Positions 1-7,084 of a stretch of 9,216 bases of DNA are shown one piece after another. Numbering within the stretch: position 1 is the first letter of the stretch; every line of letters begins with the position of its first letter. The notes below the pieces were generated by a model, which did no database searches, was not told the origin of the DNA, and saw only the letters and a program-made list of their open reading frames with translations. The DNA lies in assembly GCA_003242605.1 (NCBI GenBank), contig QGUZ01000195.1, forward strand, positions 1-9,216, read 5' to 3'. Source of the DNA: Actinomycetota bacterium (GTDB lineage: Bacteria; Actinomycetota; Actinomycetes; Streptosporangiales; Streptosporangiaceae). The position numbers and the translations under genes are program-made.

Positions 1-694
<694 letters not shown>

Positions 695-818
695 GTGTGG
701 TCGCGCCGGCGGGCCACGGCGTGCGGGCCGGCGTCCGGCGCCGGCGTAGGGCACCCGCGAATGGCGCTGCCTCCTTTCACGTCTCGGTCGGGACGGCGGT
801 CGGGGTGGAACCGCGCGG
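695..818 (-). promoter_or_regulatory. Gap before the MoxR gene with a strong Shine-Dalgarno
   Basis: This 124-base gap separates the DUF4350 stop from the chosen MoxR start. On the minus strand it holds a perfect AGGAGG (775-770), the best ribosome binding site in the minus-strand string, but no ATG follows at normal distance. The candidates are an ATT at 762 (7-base spacer, wrong frame for MoxR) and a GTG at 754 (15-base spacer, MoxR frame). An 8-base direct repeat, CGGTCGGG on the plus strand, occurs at 785-792 and 797-804, one 12-base step apart. No clear promoter hexamers or terminator were seen. Confidence 0.4.
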
Positions 819-2015
819 TCAGGGCGCGGGGGATGCGGCCGGCGGCCCGTGGCGGAGGAGGGCCTCCACGTCCTCGAGCCGGGCCGCGAGGGCGACCAGG
901 GCGGCGTCGTCGGCGGGGGTGGGGCCGTACAGCAGGGTGCGCAGCTCGGCCGGGTCCTCACCGGTGCGGGCCGCCAGCGAGGAGATGATCTCATCCGGGC
1001 CCGCGCCCGGGGGCAGGCCGAGCCGCGGGGTCACCCGGTCGAGGCAGCCGGCGCGCAGCGCGGCCGCCGCGCGGTCCCGGGCCCGCCGGGCGCGGTAGAG
1101 CCGGCCGCGGCCCTCGACGGTCTCGGACGCCCGCACCACCACCGGCAGCCGCTCGGCCACGACCGGCCCCAGCCGCCGGGCCTGCCAGAGCGCGGTGAGC
1201 AGCACCGCGACGCCGAGCTGCACCGCCGCCCAGCGCACGCCCTCCGGGACCAGGTCGAGCAGGCTCCTGGGCCGCGTCGTGGCCACGTCGTACCCGGGGT
1301 CGTCCTCGACGGGGTCGGTGAGCCAGATCAGCAGCGGCTGCCGCCCGGCGAGGTTCATCGCGAGCGCGGCGTTGCCGTCCTCGCCGAGGCGCAGGTTGGT
1401 CATGAAGTCCGCGTCGCCCACCAGGGTGATCGTCCGCCGGCCGTCCCAGTACCGGACGAGGGTCGGCCCCTCCTGGCTCGGGTAGCAGCCGGCCGCGTTG
1501 CGCGGCGCGCGGTAGGTCACGCCGCCGAGGTAGGCGCTGCCCGCCCGGCGCGCCTCGGGCAGCGTGCAGCCGGGCTCCCGCGACCGGGGGTCGGCCCACT
1601 CGCCCGGCCGCGCCGCGGGGGCGAGGATGCCGAGCTCGTACGGCCGGCCGACGATCAGCAGGTCGGACGGCAGCGCCGCGATCCGCCGCGCGTCCGCCTC
1701 GCCGGAGATGGCCCGGCGCGCCGTGAGCAGCAGCTGCGAGCGCGGGGTGGCGAGCCGGACGGCCTCGTCCACCGAGGTCACCCGGACCACCCGGACGCCC
1801 TCGTCGCGGAGCAGCTCGGCGAGTGCCGCCGTGCCGCTCAGCGACGTGTCGGAAGGGTCGAGATAACGCCGCTCCGGTATCTCGTCGTTCCGGACGAACA
1901 CCGCGGTCGCCGCCGCGACCAGCAGCACGAGCAGGGCGACGAGCAGCACGCCCCGGCCGCGGCGCCACAGGTCGCGCGCGGTGGGCGAGACGGACGTGGG
2001 GGCCGGCGCCGTCAT
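819..2015 (-). CDS. DUF4350-type membrane protein
   Basis: This 398-residue protein is probably anchored by two membrane helices. The first (about 23-41) follows a short cytoplasmic start with Arg residues, and the second is at about 261-279. Between them lies a large domain, probably outside the membrane, of the DUF4350 type. Its DPSDTSLSGTAALAELL segment (53-69), the VVRVTS stretch and the GDADFMTN motif (200-207) fit the Rossmann-like, glutamine-amidotransferase-like fold described for this family. Cys150 and Cys177 are the only cysteines in that domain and could form a disulfide. A helical, Arg/Ala-rich cytoplasmic tail (about 285-390) carries Cys324. The ATG at 2015 overlaps the preceding stop as ATGA and has GGTGAG (2026-2021) five bases upstream, so the start is well supported and translation is probably coupled. 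No catalytic role is established for the family. The position between DUF4129 and MoxR genes suggests a membrane partner of the ATPase. Confidence 0.85.
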   Translation of the reverse strand: MTAPAPTSVSPTARDLWRRGRGVLLVALLVLLVAAATAVFVRNDEIPERRYLDPSDTSLSGTAALAELLRDEGVRVVRVTSVDEAVRLATPRSQLLLTARRAISGEADARRIAALPSDLLIVGRPYELGILAPAARPGEWADPRSREPGCTLPEARRAGSAYLGGVTYRAPRNAAGCYPSQEGPTLVRYWDGRRTITLVGDADFMTNLRLGEDGNAALAMNLAGRQPLLIWLTDPVEDDPGYDVATTRPRSLLDLVPEGVRWAAVQLGVAVLLTALWQARRLGPVVAERLPVVVRASETVEGRGRLYRARRARDRAAAALRAGCLDRVTPRLGLPPGAGPDEIISSLAARTGEDPAELRTLLYGPTPADDAALVALAARLEDVEALLRHGPPAASPAP

Positions 2016-2671
2016 CCGCGCTCACCCCCGACCGCGGTCAACGGCCGCGGCCGGGCCGCGGCCACCTGCTCGTCGAGCCGGACGAGCCGTGCGTACCCCT
2101 CGGCCGAGCCGGGCATCTCGCCGTAGGTCACGTCCTCGAACAGCCGGGCGCCGGCGGCGAGCTCGTCGGCGAGCCCGGGCAGTTCCCGCCCGGCGTCGGC
2201 GGCGAGCTCCGCGGCGGTCCGGCCGGGCATCGGGTCGAGGATCGCCCGCTCCTCCAGGTCCCGGGCGACGGCGCGCAGCCGCTCCCGGATCGCCTCCGCC
2301 CACTCGCCCGCCGCGGCGAGGCGCTCGGCCTCCTCGCGATGCTCGGCCGCGGTGCGCTCCCGCCCGGTGAACACGGCCGTCCGCTCGAGCGCGGCCCGCC
2401 GCGTGAGCCGCCGCGCCCGCCACAGCGGCAGCGCGATGAGCGCGACGATGAACGTCAGCAGCGCCGCGGCCGCGAGCCACCCGGTCTGCTCCGAGTGGAT
2501 CACGTCGTTGAGCCGGTCGAGGAACTCCTCGAACTGGCGCCGGAGGCGGTCGAGCCACGGCTCGTGCTCGTATCGCGGATCGAGCAGCTCGTTGAGCGCC
2601 CGCTCCCGGGCCGGGTCGCGATCGACGCCGATCGGGGCCGTCACGATCATGGGCACGACGCCGTCACGCAC
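2012..2671 (-). CDS. DUF4129-type single-pass membrane protein
   Basis: This 219-residue protein has one clear membrane helix (about 64-84, GWLAAAALLTFIVALIALPLW). Before it is a charged amphipathic segment containing DPARERALNELLDPRYEHE (19-37), a pattern typical of these actinobacterial proteins. The cytoplasmic part (about 118-205) matches the DUF4129 layout, with paired helices rich in Glu/Arg, the GRTAAELA turn (150-157) and a closing VTYGEMPG...YARLVRLDEQV region. DUF4129 domains commonly accompany MoxR ATPases and DUF58 proteins, sometimes fused to transglutaminases; no transglutaminase part is present here. The start is uncertain. The GTG at 2671 overlaps the preceding gene by eight bases and is used here, but a GTG at 2656 and an ATG at 2650 are in frame and none has a convincing Shine-Dalgarno. 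The 3' end overlaps the next gene by four bases. The role is inferred only from gene neighbours. Confidence 0.85.
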   Translation of the reverse strand: MRDGVVPMIVTAPIGVDRDPARERALNELLDPRYEHEPWLDRLRRQFEEFLDRLNDVIHSEQTGWLAAAALLTFIVALIALPLWRARRLTRRAALERTAVFTGRERTAAEHREEAERLAAAGEWAEAIRERLRAVARDLEERAILDPMPGRTAAELAADAGRELPGLADELAAGARLFEDVTYGEMPGSAEGYARLVRLDEQVAAARPRPLTAVGGERG

Positions 2672-3932
2672 CCCCGTGCGGGCCGCCGCCGGCGGGCCGC
2701 AGCCACAGCTCGTCGGCCGACGCCGGCACCCAGCCGAGCCGGTACTGGTCCGCCGCCGCCGACTGGAGCACGAGGTCGAACGCCTCGGCCCGCATCCGGC
2801 GGTCGGTGTAGAGCAGACCCAGCACGCCCGCCTGCAGCGGATAGGTGATGATCGCCGCGCACATCTCGGACAGCACGCTGAGCGTCACCAGCACCGGGGT
2901 CGCCCCGGAGCCGCCGTCCGTGGCGAACAGGATCGCGCCGGCCATCAGCCCGAACGGGATGCCGATCACCAGGGTGACCACGGCGACGATGATGTTGGTG
3001 AGCACGATGACGCCGAACACGCGCCAGAAGGCGCCCCTGGTGAGCTCCCACGACCTGCGCAGCGCGGCGATCACGCCGAGGCGTTCCAGCACCACGGCGG
3101 GCGCGGCGAGCGCCAGCCGGGTCCCGAAGAACGCCACGTAGCAGATGAGGGCGACCGTGCCCCCGAGGCTCAGCAGGAAGAACAGCCCGATCTCGGCGGC
3201 GCCGAGCGCGAAGAAGATCAGCGTGATCAGCACCAGCGCCGGGGCCGCCAGGATGAGGCCGGTCAGCACGGCGGTGCCGAGCAGCGCGGGGATCCGTCCC
3301 TTGCTGCGCTGCCATGCCTCCCCGGCGGTGATCCGCCCGCCGAACACCGCGCGGCCGAGGATCTGGGTGAGCACGCCGGTCAGGACGGTGACGAGGAGGA
3401 ACTGCACCAGCACGCCGGCGGCGTCGGCGATGACTTCGCTGACCGACGGGAGGATCCCCGCGGGCGGCCGCACGCTCGCGTCCTCGCCGAACAGCGAGGA
3501 GAACGCCTCGTTCGCCTCGAGGGCCTGGACGATCGCGAGCGGCAGGGTGCCGATCACCGCGGCCCCCGCGGCGAGGCCGAGCGCGGCCCGCGGGCTGGAC
3601 CGGATCAGCCGCAGCGCGCCGTCGAGGATCTCGCCCACGGCGAGCGGGCGCAGCGGGATGATGCCCGGCCGCATCTCGGGCCGGCCGGCGCCGTACCCTC
3701 CGCCGGGATACCCGCCGGGACCGCCGGGCGCCCCGGGATATCCGCCCCCGGCGCCGTAGCCGCCGTACCCGCCGGGCGGTGGCGGCTGCGGACCGCCCTG
3801 GTACGGCCCGCCGCCCGGGCCCTGCGGGTGCGCCGGTTCACCCCCCGGAGCGGCCCACGACGAGCCCCCCGGCTGTGGCGGCTGCGAGCCCGGTGTTGGC
3901 TGATCCGTTGAGGAATCGTGACCCTCCGACAT
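2664..3932 (-). CDS. Multi-pass membrane protein with Gly/Pro/Tyr-rich N-terminus
   Basis: This 422-residue integral membrane protein resembles the proteins annotated as glycerophosphodiester phosphodiesterase membrane-domain-like. It lacks any phosphodiesterase catalytic domain, so no enzyme activity should be assumed. The first 88 residues are disordered and rich in Gln, Pro, Gly and Tyr, with repeated GGY units (about 53-83). The conserved entry motif IIPLRPLAVGEILDGALRLI (91-110) follows, then about six hydrophobic segments (roughly 114-138, 168-192, 216-238, 241-268, 304-334, 347-375). The YTDRRMRAEAFDLVLQ motif (375-390) closes the membrane part and is typical of this group. The ATG at 3932 is preceded by AGGA (3944-3941) with an eight-base spacer, so the start is well supported. 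It is the first gene of the minus-strand string and faces mtrA across the divergent region. It may be a scaffold or transport-like partner of the downstream DUF4129/DUF4350/MoxR proteins; this is inference. Confidence 0.82.
   Translation of the reverse strand: MSEGHDSSTDQPTPGSQPPQPGGSSWAAPGGEPAHPQGPGGGPYQGGPQPPPPGGYGGYGAGGGYPGAPGGPGGYPGGGYGAGRPEMRPGIIPLRPLAVGEILDGALRLIRSSPRAALGLAAGAAVIGTLPLAIVQALEANEAFSSLFGEDASVRPPAGILPSVSEVIADAAGVLVQFLLVTVLTGVLTQILGRAVFGGRITAGEAWQRSKGRIPALLGTAVLTGLILAAPALVLITLIFFALGAAEIGLFFLLSLGGTVALICYVAFFGTRLALAAPAVVLERLGVIAALRRSWELTRGAFWRVFGVIVLTNIIVAVVTLVIGIPFGLMAGAILFATDGGSGATPVLVTLSVLSEMCAAIITYPLQAGVLGLLYTDRRMRAEAFDLVLQSAAADQYRLGWVPASADELWLRPAGGGPHGGA
3690..3780 (-). 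repeat. Degenerate Gly-Gly-Tyr coding repeat
   Basis: Within the membrane-protein gene, the codons for residues about 51-81 repeat variations of GGY, GAGGGY and PGGP. At DNA level this gives a run of ccgccgggata/ccgccgtacc-like units on the plus strand. The encoded stretch is predicted disordered and probably varies in length between relatives. The repeat is imperfect and its edges are approximate. Confidence 0.55.
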
Positions 3933-3933
3933 A

Positions 3934-3949
3934 ATGTCAATCCTGACAT
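3934..3949 (-). promoter_or_regulatory. Inverted repeat enclosing the Shine-Dalgarno of the membrane-protein gene
   Basis: The sequence ATGTCA-atcc-TGACAT (plus strand) is a perfect inverted repeat with six-base arms and a four-base centre. It ends one base before the start codon of the minus-strand membrane-protein gene. Read as RNA, the AGGA ribosome binding site (3944-3941) spans the end of one arm and the loop. It could be a repressor operator (the even, palindromic shape suits a dimeric protein) or a small hairpin affecting initiation. Neither role is demonstrated. Confidence 0.4.
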
Positions 3950-4172
3950 GCCGCCGCCCGGAACGGATCCGTCAGGCGCGCGGGGCACTCGCACGATCAC
4001 GCGGATGCCGGGCAGACTGGGAGGCGACCGCACGGGTTTTCCCGGATGTGGCGGGCCCGACCCCGCGCGGCGACGACCGAACGACGATCAATGAGGGCTG
4101 ACCTGCAGATGACTCGCGGTATGTACTGGGGGTTTGCGGTCGGCGATGCGTCGTTCCCCCGTCTCGCCCACA

Positions 4173-4190
4173 CGGTTCGGACCGGTAACC
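4173..4190 (+). promoter_or_regulatory. Possible response-regulator site: direct half-sites ten bases apart upstream of mtrA
   Basis: CGGTTC (4173-4178) and CGGTAA (4183-4188) form a direct repeat with a ten-base step, about 60-75 bases before the mtrA start. Response regulators of the OmpR/PhoB class bind tandem direct half-sites about one helical turn apart. Sites reported for MtrA in other actinobacteria are, as I recall, loose direct repeats with GTAAC-like cores, so autoregulation is plausible. The same stretch can also be read as GGTT-N9-AACC, an inverted pair. This is motif reading only. Confidence 0.3.
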
Positions 4191-4240
4191 TTCTACTTTC
4201 GTGCGGTGCTCGCAAAAAAAGCAGGCTGGGTACGACAAAT

Positions 4241-4246
4241 GAGGGG
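4241..4246 (+). promoter_or_regulatory. Ribosome binding site of mtrA
   Basis: GAGGGG lies just before the ATG at 4249. Counting only GAGG as the pairing core leaves a four-base spacer, short but usable. It supports the ATG at 4249, which begins the canonical MKGRVLVVDDD sequence of MtrA proteins. Confidence 0.55.
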
Positions 4247-4248
4247 TC

Positions 4249-4926
4249 ATGAAAGGACGCGTCCTGGTCGTCGATGACGACGCCGCTCTCGCCGAGATGC
4301 TCGGGATCGTGTTGCGCGGGGAGGGCTTCGAGCCATCGTTCGTTTCCGACGGGGACAAGGCGCTCGACGCGTTCCGTGAGACCCGTCCGGACCTCGTGCT
4401 GCTCGACCTGATGCTCCCCGGTGCCGACGGCATCGACGTCTGCCGCCGGATCCGCGCGGAGTCCGGCGTCCCCATCGTCATGCTCACCGCCAAGAGCGAC
4501 ACGATCGACGTCGTGCTCGGGCTGGAGTCGGGCGCGGACGACTACATCATCAAGCCGTTCAAGCCCAAGGAGCTCATCGCCCGGGTGCGCGCCCGGCTGC
4601 GCCGTACCGAGGAGCCGACGCCGGAGATCCTGCAGATCGGCGACATCACGATCGATGTGGCCGGTCACTCGGTGAAGCGCGGCGACCAGACCATCAACCT
4701 CACCCCCCTTGAGTTCGACCTGCTGGTCGCGCTGGCCCGCAAGCCGCGCCAGGTGTTCACCCGGGAGGTGCTGCTGGAGCAGGTCTGGGGCTACCGGCAC
4801 GCGGCCGACACCCGGCTGGTGAACGTCCACGTGCAGCGGCTGCGCGCCAAGATCGAGAAGGACCCGGAGCACCCGGAGATCGTGGTGACCGTGCGCGGTG
4901 TCGGCTACAAGGCCGGCCCCGCCTGA
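4249..4926 (+). CDS. mtrA: MtrA, OmpR-family response regulator
   Basis: This is the DNA-binding half of the MtrAB two-component system, which in actinobacteria controls cell division, envelope and osmotic genes and, in Streptomyces, development and antibiotic genes. It has 225 residues, the normal length for the family. The receiver domain (about 4-115) shows the acidic pocket Asp9/Asp10, the phosphate acceptor Asp53 in LVLLDLMLPG, switch residues Thr80 and Tyr99, and Lys102 in KPF. The OmpR-type winged helix fills about 128-222, with the LTPLEFDLLVALARKP start, recognition segment DTRLVNVHVQRLRAKIEKD and closing VRGVGYK wing. All key residues are intact. It is the first gene of mtrA-mtrB-lpqB, with only 19 bases before mtrB. 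The sequence is very close to Streptomyces-type MtrA across its length, making this the most secure call in the window. Confidence 0.98.
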   Translation: MKGRVLVVDDDAALAEMLGIVLRGEGFEPSFVSDGDKALDAFRETRPDLVLLDLMLPGADGIDVCRRIRAESGVPIVMLTAKSDTIDVVLGLESGADDYIIKPFKPKELIARVRARLRRTEEPTPEILQIGDITIDVAGHSVKRGDQTINLTPLEFDLLVALARKPRQVFTREVLLEQVWGYRHAADTRLVNVHVQRLRAKIEKDPEHPEIVVTVRGVGYKAGPA

Positions 4927-4945
4927 TCGACGGAATTCCCCCACC

Positions 4946-7084
4946 ATGCCCCCGTCGCCCGCCGCCCAGAGCGAGAGCGCCCAGGGCCGTGGCGCCCCGG
5001 GCCCGCGAGCGCAGCGCAACGGCGCTCCGGTCCGGCCCGGTGCGGGCCGGACCGCTCCGGGGCGGAACGCCCCCGGCAGGAGCAAAAGCGCCAAGAAGCG
5101 GACGCGCCGCCGGACGCTCCGGCAGATCGCGCGGGGCGTCCGGAGGCGGGCGCGGCGTGCCGCCGGCCGGGTACGCCGGCTGTGGCGGCGTTCCCTGCAG
5201 CTGCGGGTGGTCACCAGCACGCTGGTGATCTCGATCGTGGTCGTCGCCGTGCTCGGGGTCTTCCTCATGCAGGCGATCACCACGACCATGATCGACGCGC
5301 GGATCCGCGCCGGAATGGCCGAGGCGCAGGCGAACGTCGCGACGGCGGTCGGGCATCTGACGGCGCAGCCCGGTGAGGCGGCCAAGCAGTCCTCCACCCG
5401 GCAGGGCGGCGACGCGCCCGAGGTGCCGGTGGACCCGGTGGAGGTCGCGGCGAGCGCGCTCGCCAACCGGGGCAACGACCGGTACAACGTGATCATTCTC
5501 AGCGAGAACGACGTCGGCAAGGACTACGTCACCGGCAACATCGATCCGCGCAGCCTGCCCGCGCGCATGCGCCGGCAGGTCGAGAAGATCGCCCCGGGGG
5601 ACCCGCCGCAGCGCCTCACCACGCCGCTGTACTACGAGAACGGCTCCGCCCCGGTGCCCGGCCTGGTGATCGGCCACCGGGTCGAGGGGCCGCCCGGCCG
5701 GATGTACGAGATCTACCACTTCTTCCCGCTGCGCGAGGAGGAGGAGACGCTCGCCCTCGTCCGGCAGGTGGTCGTGGGCGTCGGCGCCGGGCTCGTGCTG
5801 CTGCTCGCGGCGATCGCCTCGCTCGTCACCCGCCAGGTCGTCATCCCGGTACGGCTCGCCCGCCAGGCCGCCGAGCGCCTCGCCGCGGGCAACCTGGAGG
5901 AGCGGCTCAAGGTGCGCGGGGAGGACGACCTCGCCCGGCTCGGCACCTCGTTCAACGAGATGGCCTCCAACCTCGCGCAGAAGATCCGCCAGTTGGAGGA
6001 GCTCTCCAACGTGCAGCGGCAGTTCGTCTCCGACGTCTCGCACGAGCTGCGCACCCCGCTCACCACCGTGCGGATGGCGGCCGACCTGCTGTACGAGGCC
6101 AGGGAGGACTTCGACCCCGCGGTGCGCCGGTCGGCCGAGCTCATGCAGAACCAGCTCGAGCGCTTCGAGTCGATGCTCAACGACCTGCTGGAGATCAGCC
6201 GGCACGACGCGGGCGCGGCCACCCTCGACGTGGAGTCGGTGGACATGCGGGACGTGGTGCTGCGCGCGGTCGGCGACTCGCAGGCGCTCGCCGAGAAGTA
6301 CTCGACCCGGATCGAGCTGCGGCTGCCGAGCGAGCCGTGCATGGCCGAGGTGGACACCCGCCGGGTCGAGCGCATCCTGCGCAACCTGCTGTTCAACGCG
6401 ATCGAGCACGGCGAGGGCAAGGACATCATCGTCACCCTCGGCGCGGACCGGGACGCGGTGGCGGTCGCGGTCCGCGACCACGGCGTCGGGCTCAAGCCGG
6501 GGGAGGAGAACCTCGTCTTCGACCGGTTCTGGCGGGCCGACCCGTCGCGCAAGCGCACCATCGGCGGCACCGGGCTCGGCCTGGCGATCTCCCGCGAGGA
6601 CGCGATGCTGCACGGCGGCTGGCTGCAGGCGTGGGGCGCGCCCGGCGAGGGCGCCCAGTTCCGCCTCTCGCTGCCCCGGGTCGCGGGCGCCGAGCTGCGC
6701 GGCTCGCCGCTGCCGCTGGTCCCGCCGGAGGTGGAGATGCGCCGCACCTGGCGCGGCCACGCCTCGGTGACGCCGCCCGTCGGCGGCACCGGGTCGGGCA
6801 CTGCGTCGGGCTCCGGGTCGAGCGCCGCGCCGGCTTCCGGGGCGGCCTCCGGGCCGGACGCGAATCCGGGCTCCGGGACCGGCTCCGCGCCGGGCGGGGC
6901 GGTGGGCGCCCCCGGCACGGGCACCGGGAACGGCACGGCGAACGGCACCGCGAAGGGCAGCGCGAACGACGCCGAGGCGGGCTCCGGCGACGACACCGGG
7001 AACGGCGCGGCGCCCGCGTCCCGCACCGAGACCGCGGCCCGGGCCGCGGCCGAGGACGGCGGAGGCGGCGATGCGGCGCGGTGA
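4946..7084 (+). CDS. mtrB: MtrB, sensor histidine kinase
   Basis: This membrane sensor phosphorylates MtrA. Of its 712 residues, a long cytoplasmic leader comes first, with residues 45-82 extremely basic (20 Arg/Lys of 38). Next come membrane helix 1 (about 88-111), an extracytoplasmic sensor region (112-270), helix 2 (273-295) and a HAMP linker (296-348). The HisKA domain carries phosphoacceptor His366 in SDVSHELRTPLT. The ATPase domain has the N box (Asn480, Asn484), DHGVGL (511-516), FDRFWRAD (525-532) and GGTGLGL (540-546). A low-complexity Gly/Ser/Thr/Ala tail occupies 611-712. At 712 residues it is longer than mycobacterial MtrB (about 567), and both ends account for the excess. The ATG at 4946 is chosen over the GTG at 4898 because the latter lies inside mtrA; its Shine-Dalgarno is weak, suggesting coupling to mtrA. 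The 3' end overlaps lpqB by 14 bases. All catalytic motifs are intact. Confidence 0.97.
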   Translation: MPPSPAAQSESAQGRGAPGPRAQRNGAPVRPGAGRTAPGRNAPGRSKSAKKRTRRRTLRQIARGVRRRARRAAGRVRRLWRRSLQLRVVTSTLVISIVVVAVLGVFLMQAITTTMIDARIRAGMAEAQANVATAVGHLTAQPGEAAKQSSTRQGGDAPEVPVDPVEVAASALANRGNDRYNVIILSENDVGKDYVTGNIDPRSLPARMRRQVEKIAPGDPPQRLTTPLYYENGSAPVPGLVIGHRVEGPPGRMYEIYHFFPLREEEETLALVRQVVVGVGAGLVLLLAAIASLVTRQVVIPVRLARQAAERLAAGNLEERLKVRGEDDLARLGTSFNEMASNLAQKIRQLEELSNVQRQFVSDVSHELRTPLTTVRMAADLLYEAREDFDPAVRRSAELMQNQLERFESMLNDLLEISRHDAGAATLDVESVDMRDVVLRAVGDSQALAEKYSTRIELRLPSEPCMAEVDTRRVERILRNLLFNAIEHGEGKDIIVTLGADRDAVAVAVRDHGVGLKPGEENLVFDRFWRADPSRKRTIGGTGLGLAISREDAMLHGGWLQAWGAPGEGAQFRLSLPRVAGAELRGSPLPLVPPEVEMRRTWRGHASVTPPVGGTGSGTASGSGSSAAPASGAASGPDANPGSGTGSAPGGAVGAPGTGTGNGTANGTAKGSANDAEAGSGDDTGNGAAPASRTETAARAAAEDGGGGDAAR
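6780..7081 (+). repeat. Low-complexity 3' end of mtrB with 12-base units
   Basis: The last ~100 codons of mtrB use almost only Gly, Ser, Thr, Ala, Pro, Asn and Asp. Between 6926 and 6973 there are four consecutive degenerate 12-base units encoding GNGT, ANGT, AKGS and ANDA. Upstream, CTCCGGG-like units recur (about 6810-6880). Such tracts expand and contract easily by slippage. The encoded tail follows the ATPase domain and is predicted to be a disordered cytoplasmic extension. Confidence 0.7.
7061..7065 (+). promoter_or_regulatory. Ribosome binding site of lpqB inside mtrB
   Basis: GGAGG with a five-base spacer to the ATG at 7071 is an excellent Shine-Dalgarno. It lies within the last mtrB codons, encoding part of the poly-Gly end, so lpqB translation starts before mtrB translation stops. 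This fixes the lpqB start. Confidence 0.8.

Larger units (their letters stand above)
3933..4248. promoter_or_regulatory. Divergent intergenic region between membrane-protein gene and mtrA
   Basis: This stretch of about 316 bases must hold the promoters for both the minus-strand string and mtrA-mtrB-lpqB. It is visibly richer in A/T in its right half (4080-4245) than the flanking genes and includes an A7 tract at 4214-4220. Besides the two sites listed separately, it contains a perfect 10-base palindrome ACGGATCCGT (3963-3972). An open frame running from 4046 through the mtrA start has third positions far less G/C-biased than the real genes, and I do not call it a gene. Loose TAnnnT-type -10 candidates (TAACCT at 4186, TACTTT at 4194) lack a good -35 partner, so no promoter is assigned. 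No terminator, tRNA or riboswitch-like structure was recognised. Confidence 0.6.

Noticed and set aside
2352..3911. 519-codon plus-strand open frame opposite the membrane-protein gene
   Set aside because: The product is a His/Asp/Arg/Gln-rich shadow, while the minus strand encodes coherent membrane helices with a good ribosome binding site.
3935..3940. Perfect TTGACA -35 hexamer on the minus strand
   Set aside because: It lies two bases before the start codon of the membrane-protein gene and no TAnnnT -10 follows at 16-18 bases. It is more simply part of the inverted repeat.
4046..4252. 68-codon plus-strand frame whose TGA overlaps the mtrA ATG as ATGA
   Set aside because: The overlap looks like coupling, but third positions are only weakly G/C-biased, there is no Shine-Dalgarno or recognisable domain, and it lies in the divergent promoter region.
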